Positions 58,378-64,000 of a DNA stretch of 64,000 bases are shown piece by piece (position 1 is the first letter of the stretch; every line of letters begins with the position of its first letter). A program made the translations under genes and the position numbers. The DNA is from Cercis canadensis (taxonomy: Eukaryota; Streptophyta; Magnoliopsida; Fabales; Fabaceae). The DNA lies in assembly GCA_003255065.1 (NCBI GenBank), contig QAOA01001066.1, positions 3,217,397-3,281,396 on the forward strand, read 5' to 3'. Below the pieces are notes generated by a model. The model worked only from the letters and a program-made list of their open reading frames with translations, was not told the origin of the DNA and did not search any database.

Positions 58378-61300
58378 TCAGCACAAGGAGTACTCGCAGT
58401 CAAGCAGGCGAGAAAGGATATCCTCACAGCTTGGTCGCTCATGAGGTTCTGCCCAGCAATCTGCACATAAAACAAGTAATTAGGGGAAAGGAAAAGATGA
58501 GTTCAACCAGATGGGGTATAAATTCTGCCATCGACTTAAGGTCATGAAATGCTAAAAAAAAAAAAGGTCATAAATATTTTGGCAAATGTAGAGACCTTGA
58601 ATCAGCCTTCCTAGCGGGCCTTCAGGAATCTCCAATCTGGATCCCTCATTAGCAACCGCATGCACCACCTGATCAAACAGAGAAAAAAGATTGTCTGGGG
58701 TTAATGCATGTAATTTTAGGACCCAAAAAGAAAAATTTTCATCAAACAAATTAAGCACACAATCATAGTAGACATCAACATTAAAATGAACAGATCATCT
58801 GTCAAACGTACCCTTTCTGGTGGTATGCCCTCCCATGGCCTATTTAAAGTGGCGAGCTCCCACATCATCACCCCCAGGCTAAAGATATCACATTTTTCAG
58901 TGAAAGGTTCATTTCGGATGAGTTCAGGAGCCATCCATTCTGGAGTTCCAGCCGATGAAGAATCTTTCATGGAAGAATCTGTCACTATTCTTGAAAGCCC
59001 AAAATCACATATCTTCACGGTCCAATGCTTATTCACAAGACAATTTGCGCTTTTCAGGTCACGGTGGATAATCTTCATACGGTGTATACACATCAACCCC
59101 CTATAATACCAAGGGAATGTTCTCGTCAACGTACAGTTATAGATCAAATGCAATCTTTTTAATGTCTTCCAACAACTAATATTCAAAATGATGTAAGACA
59201 TAAAATTGAGAATACAGTCTTACAGAATAACCAATTTCACTATGAACAAATATAATTTCTTACAAGAATAAATAAATAAATAAAGCAAAACAAATTGTTG
59301 TTGGCTGATATACCATCCGGGTTGACTTGCATTCAAACAGGGCAAGCAAGATAAATTAAAAGCCTTCTTTTAGGAGCAAGAATCCTTAGAGTCTGTGTGT
59401 GTGTGTGCGTGCGCACATGTGTGAGAATGTATAAAGAATATATATTGAACTTTTTAATTTTTAATGCTTCATAAAATGAACATATATTGTGTAATTTTTT
59501 TAATATCAAGTCTAGCGCTAGTATGTCCATCGTCCCATAAATATGGTTATCGAATACAGACGCAACTAACAGATTTCACATCTGAAAGCAAATGGAGAAT
59601 TAAATCTTTATGTGATTTATTGAAAGATAACTTAGCACTAATTAATTTTTGTATTGCACCTGTTAAACATAAGGCTAACGAAAAGGAAAGCATTTTAAAA
59701 GGTATGAATAAACGGAATACGCACCTGCATATGTCACGCAACATCTTTAGTTTTCTCCGCCAGCTAAGCTTCTTTTTTTGGCCACTCAAATGGATCAAGT
59801 AATACAATGATCCCATCTCCATATACTCGGTAACCATTGACAAGCGTGGAGGCTTCGTGCATGCGCCAAGAAACAATATAACTGCATAAAATAGAATCAC
59901 TTTATAATAGCTGACCTCAAAGTAAATGTTACATAAGATATTCTTACAGCCACTCATGTATAATATGTAGCATATGCTTTTGGAAGTAGTGAAGACACAG
60001 ATTTCTCTCTCACTCCCACTCCCACTCACTCTCATACGCATACTTAGAAGAAAAAAGTCTTGTTAAAATAAGATATCTGGTCGTTTTGCACTAATTAGTA
60101 ATTACTATATGTAGAAAACCAGATGTACAAGATGAGATAATGAAAACCAAAATTATCTAAGGAGTTTGTTAGGATGTCAGAGAGTACCATTAGGATGTCG
60201 GAGCCGGCTGGAGGAAAGCCACCAAAAAGGGCGGGGCGGAGAAAGAGAGAAGAGTCAAAAAATATTAGATATAATAGAAAAATGCTGACAAACAACATAT
60301 CAACCATAAGATACCTGAGAATGGCTATTTCGTTACAGAAGTCTTCCATGTTTTCAGCAGTTAAATCTTGCTCTAGAAACACCTTGATTGCAACATCTGT
60401 ACCATTCCATTTGCCACGGAAGACCTCTCCAAAGAACCCTGGAAAAGGAGAATACAGCAATAGTCAAGCAACCACATTCCAAGAAATTAATTTCACACTT
60501 TAAATTGTCATTCTTTTCCTTTCCAATTTCAAAGTCAGGATTCAGGAAAGCAATTGCGTTTTCATGTTATATCAACACTTTCCCCTTGATATGCTTCAAA
60601 ATAGTCACAACATCTTGGTCTTCTACAAATGATTGCAGGTGGGCTTAAAACTACTAAATTTCATAAAGTAATGTAAGGGATGATGCTTTATGTGGGCAAA
60701 GAACCTGCAACAATTTTTGGATAATTTGATTGATTATTGCAGTCCAAACAACAGTTTTTGATCTTAGAGGAGCTTCATCTTTCCACAAAAAATCAGTCAG
60801 AAAGACCACCCATGTGGAAAGTGAATAAGGAACAGAAACAATAACTCACAAGTACAAGAACCAGAAGAACACAAGGTCCAAATCCTTTTTATTTTTATTT
60901 ATAGAAAGCTGCACAAAGCAAAGAAAGGGGTGACCTGACATCAAACTGGAAGTTTGTTTATCATTCAAGTTCCTTAATAAAAAAGAAATTCCAAGAAAAA
61001 TTGGAACCTTTAACTATAAATTATGTGAAGAGAAGTGATGCAAACAATATGAGCAATGGAGGCAGAAAAAGTCATCAGTAAAAGGAATGGCTCTGACCCA
61101 ATTCAAGTTCCTTAATAAAAAAGAAATTCCAAGAAAAATTGTAACCTTTAACTATAAATCATGTGAAGAGAAGTGATGCAAACAATACAAGGAAATGGAG
61201 GCAGAAAAAGTCATCAGTAAAAGGAATGGCTCTGACCCAACCGGACGTGAGAATCATCACCCACCTTTCAACCATTAGTATGATTAGTTTCTTGGTCCAT

Positions 61301-63446
61301 CAGTCATTAATTCTCTAAGCTTGATTTCTTTATTAAGGTATTAGTTCTTTTATTTCTTTCCTAATACACCACGTCCTTGAGTAACGGCTACATATAGGGC
61401 CTCCTTTTCTTCTCCCTTTCTTTTTTCCTTCTATTCCTCTCATAAAGAAGATCAGCATGCCTGGAGAGCCCCAAGCCTTGAAAGTGACGACCAATTTTTT
61501 TTTTTTAAAAAAAGAATAAAATTCATCAACAAATCATCCTTTCCTTCCAGTGGGATTAGTAACTTTTAGTCCTATAAGTTCTCTATCTTCCTGGATCAGA
61601 TTTTTCAATAAAAAGGAAAATACTTAAAAATTAAGGATTTTTCCAGTCAATTGTGAAAGATCGGATCTGGTTGTGACAGAAAAGATCCAGAGCTATCCGG
61701 ATCTGTCCAGATCTTTCACAGCCCAACACAGGAATGCCCAACTCTAGCCCCATTTGAACTGCTGGGATCATGTGAGTAAGCCGAAAACAGCCACTGGAAT
61801 TTCAACAGTTCAATTACATTTCTTCTGCCTTTTTACCCAATTTGCATCCCTGCTATATGCATATTGAATCACACTGCTCAAGTCATGAATTATGCAATTA
61901 TAATAATGAGAAGTAATACTTACCAATTCCAACACGAGTTCCAACAGTTAACTCCGAAAAGTCAATGTTCCATTCTTCATATGGTAGCAGAGGTTTATTA
62001 TTGAACATTGAAGATTCAAGGACTTTATTCCACCTTGACTCTAGTTCATCATTCACTTGATATCCCGATGGCCCACTTCTCTCTGACGTTTGACCCCTAT
62101 AATCATGTGGTGAAGAAGGTAATGATATTGCCTTTTGAGAAGTTACTTGATCGTGCTGAAAAGTATATAAAGCAGATCTTTCGTCATGACCATCAAAAAG
62201 GAAATTTGACACCTGTCATATTGCAGAACCAGAATCACATCTTGACCTTTAGAAGATATGCTAGCCTGACCACAATATAAATCCCCCCCAAAAAAAAGAA
62301 GCATGCTCCAAGTCCAATTTTTGAAGGAAGCTAAATAACCACACTTTTTTCCACTTTAATCACATGTTAATACTACAATCATAGACAAAAGCACGGATAA
62401 TGAAATAAAATTTCATATGTACATCAATGGTTGGGAGACTTAATATACTTGAAGCGTTGAATAACTTCTTAAATGTAACTTTCATCACTCAAACCACTAA
62501 ATCATAGAGACTACTATGTTGATGATGTATATCAAGTTTTAGGTAAATTGGATATTGAGTATTTACAAGAATAAAATCAAATAATGAATAGTTTCTTATA
62601 TTTTGAGAATTATGTTATATGTAAACCTCACACTAGTTAAGTATAAATTTACGTTTGATTAAATATGATCTTTTATGAGCATGATCTACATTCAATTGAT
62701 CCTGACCTATACAACTCTGCAAGACATAACTTTCAATTTATACAACCAGGAATTTCTATGGGCTGAAAGACACATGAAAACCTATTGTATCTTTCGAATT
62801 TACAGATTCTTGTCCTTTCCCTAGATTTAGCTGGGAGAATTTCGAATTTGACATTTTCTTGTTGATGCAACTCAATCGTCCAAACTGTACCATCCATTTA
62901 ACTTCAATATTAAACAGTTTTGGGCACATCATTCCTTGACATTCCAAATTTTCTCCTATACAAAGAATATGGCCATGGGATACACATAAATATTACAAGC
63001 AACAGAGCAGAAAGTATGGCAGAACCAAATGCAGAAATAATAGTAGTACAGAGAAGGGAAACTCCCAACACAACAATTTGCCAGCCATAACAACTCTAAA
63101 TTAGTTGCAAGACAATAAAAAATTTCTGAAAAATAAATCAATGGATGAACCGTCATTCAAAAACTTTAGGCACCATGATGATCTAGGCTATTGGAATAGT
63201 AAGTTAATGATGTAGGCAAGAATCATGGTATAGAGAATGCTTTTAATGAAAGCTTGAAGATAGACCAGCTAAAAAAGGTTAAAACAATAGCATAGCCAAC
63301 TGTCACTACACTAAAGCAGACATACATTTTTCTGAAGATCTCCACTGCTGTTTCTGTCATTTGGGGAATGGGAGAAAGAGTTATCATCCCCTTGCTCTCT
63401 CAAAAGACGATTTTGCTTCAGTGTTTCATTCATTGCCCTTACAGCC
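58378..63446 (-). CDS. Raf-like MAPKKK (C-terminal 365 residues; 5' end beyond the window)
   Basis: Minus-strand exons: 63326-63446, 61924-62155, 60315-60438, 60188-60207, 59725-59881, 58812-59100, 58596-58668, 58378-58460; all junctions are GT-AG and the frame holds throughout. The kinase domain shows the P-loop GIGFFGEVFRG, VAIK lysine, LRHPNVILFLGACTKPPRL, catalytic HRDLKSAN, CDFGLSR, activation-segment GTPEWMAPE and the subdomain XI CWAEPHERPSC. The upstream part is Ser/Asn-rich and partial. LGACTKPPRLSMVTEYM and GTPEWMAPE place it among plant Raf-like (CTR1/EDR1-related) MAPKKKs; such kinases act as cytosolic Ser/Thr kinases in stress, ethylene or defence signalling. The precise subgroup is uncertain without the N-terminus. 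The first exon seen begins in mid-codon, so more exons lie to the right of 64000. Confidence 0.93.
60188..60207 (-). other. 20-nt microexon of the Raf-like kinase
   Basis: The minus strand reads CCGGCTCCGACATCCTAATG between an AG (TTTCCTCCAG) and a GT (GTACTC). It supplies the residues that join ATAGCCATTCTCAG and TTATATTG into ILSRLRHPNVIL, which the kinase fold requires. Confidence 0.9.
60963..61239. repeat. 138-bp tandem duplication in a kinase intron
   Basis: Copies at 60963-61100 and 61101-61239 are nearly identical, both starting ATTCAAGTTCCTTAATAAAA and ending AATGGCTCTGACCCA, with a few substitutions. Few differences imply a recent event. Confidence 0.9.
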
Positions 63447-64000
63447 CTACAGAGATTAGATCCTAACTTGTTACACAATTAAAACATGATATAAATCAGC
63501 AAGCAGACAAAACATTACAAAGTTTATGCACTTAACAGAGGTACATAACAATCATGCATTCTCCATCAATTATTTAGCATAAAGCTGGAAGCAATTACAA
63601 TAGTCAAGCCCCTGCTCAAAACCATCAATCAAATTAGTTTATCAAGTTCAGTTAGAATAGAAGCAAAGGTTAACTGATCAACCAATCATAACCAAACAGA
63701 ATAAGTTTAACGCACAAGATCACAAAGCACTTCTTTTGTTACAATCTATGAATTATCTTTACTGTGCAAATACCATGGAATACCTAATTATCCCACAATG
63801 AAGTAAAATCCAACTTGAAAAGGACAAAGATGCAATTCACTTAAACAAATCAAAGCAGAAACACCAATGAATCATTAAACAGTATGGTCTTAGAGACAAA
63901 TATTAAAAATAATTTTATGTTGATCTGCACCAAGATTAGCACAGTTCACAATGAACCAAGTAAAAATCCAGAAGCAAAATGGAACAACTATCAACCTTAC
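63447..64000. other. Intron sequence of the Raf-like kinase at the right edge
   Basis: No further exon is recognised before the edge. The sequence is probably an intron, since the exon ending at 63446 begins in mid-codon. Confidence 0.5.

Noticed and set aside
61652..61720. Imperfect palindrome TGTGAAAGATC...GATCTTTCACA in a kinase intron
   Set aside because: Arms are short and interrupted by repeated GATC strings; it does not reach the size or pairing of a miRNA precursor or MITE.
1..64000. CRISPR array, bacterial operon or organelle DNA
   Set aside because: Introns, plant families and AT-rich repeats identify nuclear plant DNA; no regularly spaced repeats with unique spacers were found.
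1..64000. tRNA and rRNA genes
   Set aside because: Only SINE-type A and B boxes without cloverleaf structure were noticed; no complete tRNA or rRNA was recognised by eye.

Overview
This window is nuclear DNA from a flowering plant, most likely a core eudicot. Genes carry GT-AG introns, the intergenic DNA is AT-rich and full of plant-type transposon remnants, and every recognisable protein is a land-plant family. Single N characters at 23602, 23875, 35906, 38154 and 49936 mark a draft assembly. The species is not identifiable from sequence alone.

Layout. (1) 780-3691, plus strand: an eight-exon plastid protein, CGL160, an AtpI-like assembly factor for the chloroplast ATP synthase. (2) 4.2-8.7 kb, minus strand: a tandem array of three small secreted-peptide genes of the IDA/IDA-LIKE abscission family. 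One has an intact C-terminal peptide, one has it followed by an unusual extension, and one has a badly eroded peptide. (3) 9196-14768, minus strand: a complete ten-exon plant-type phosphoenolpyruvate carboxylase whose exons sum to 966 residues. (4) 15.2-33.3 kb: an 18-kb gene-poor stretch holding two Mutator-type MITEs with 9-bp target duplications, a 643-bp solo LTR with a 5-bp duplication, a 293-bp TRIM/SMART element nested in a SINE, further SINEs and a Helitron-like hairpin. (5) 33565-34095, plus: an intronless ALOG (LSH10-like) gene. (6) 34.1-44.9 kb: gene-free, including a poly-C run and a probable assembly duplication. (7) 44886-45836, minus: a SIP1-clade trihelix factor. (8) 47.1-48.2 kb, plus: a broken F-box-associated pseudogene. 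(9) 48.2-55.4 kb: repeats, including a large AT-rich foldback with a 551-bp MITE nested in its centre. (10) 55773-57929, plus: intronless MAX2, the F-box protein of strigolactone and karrikin signalling. (11) 58378 to beyond the right edge, minus: the C-terminal part of a Raf-like MAPKKK, with a 20-nt microexon.

The order PEPC, ALOG, MAX2, Raf-like kinase matches the Arabidopsis order PPC2 (At2g42600), LSH10 (At2g42610), MAX2 (At2g42620) and a nearby Raf-like kinase, as I recall it. This looks like an old syntenic block expanded here by transposons. The genes form no operon-like unit. The two points of most biological interest are the IDA-like peptide cluster with graded peptide erosion and the nested non-autonomous elements whose target duplications can be read directly.
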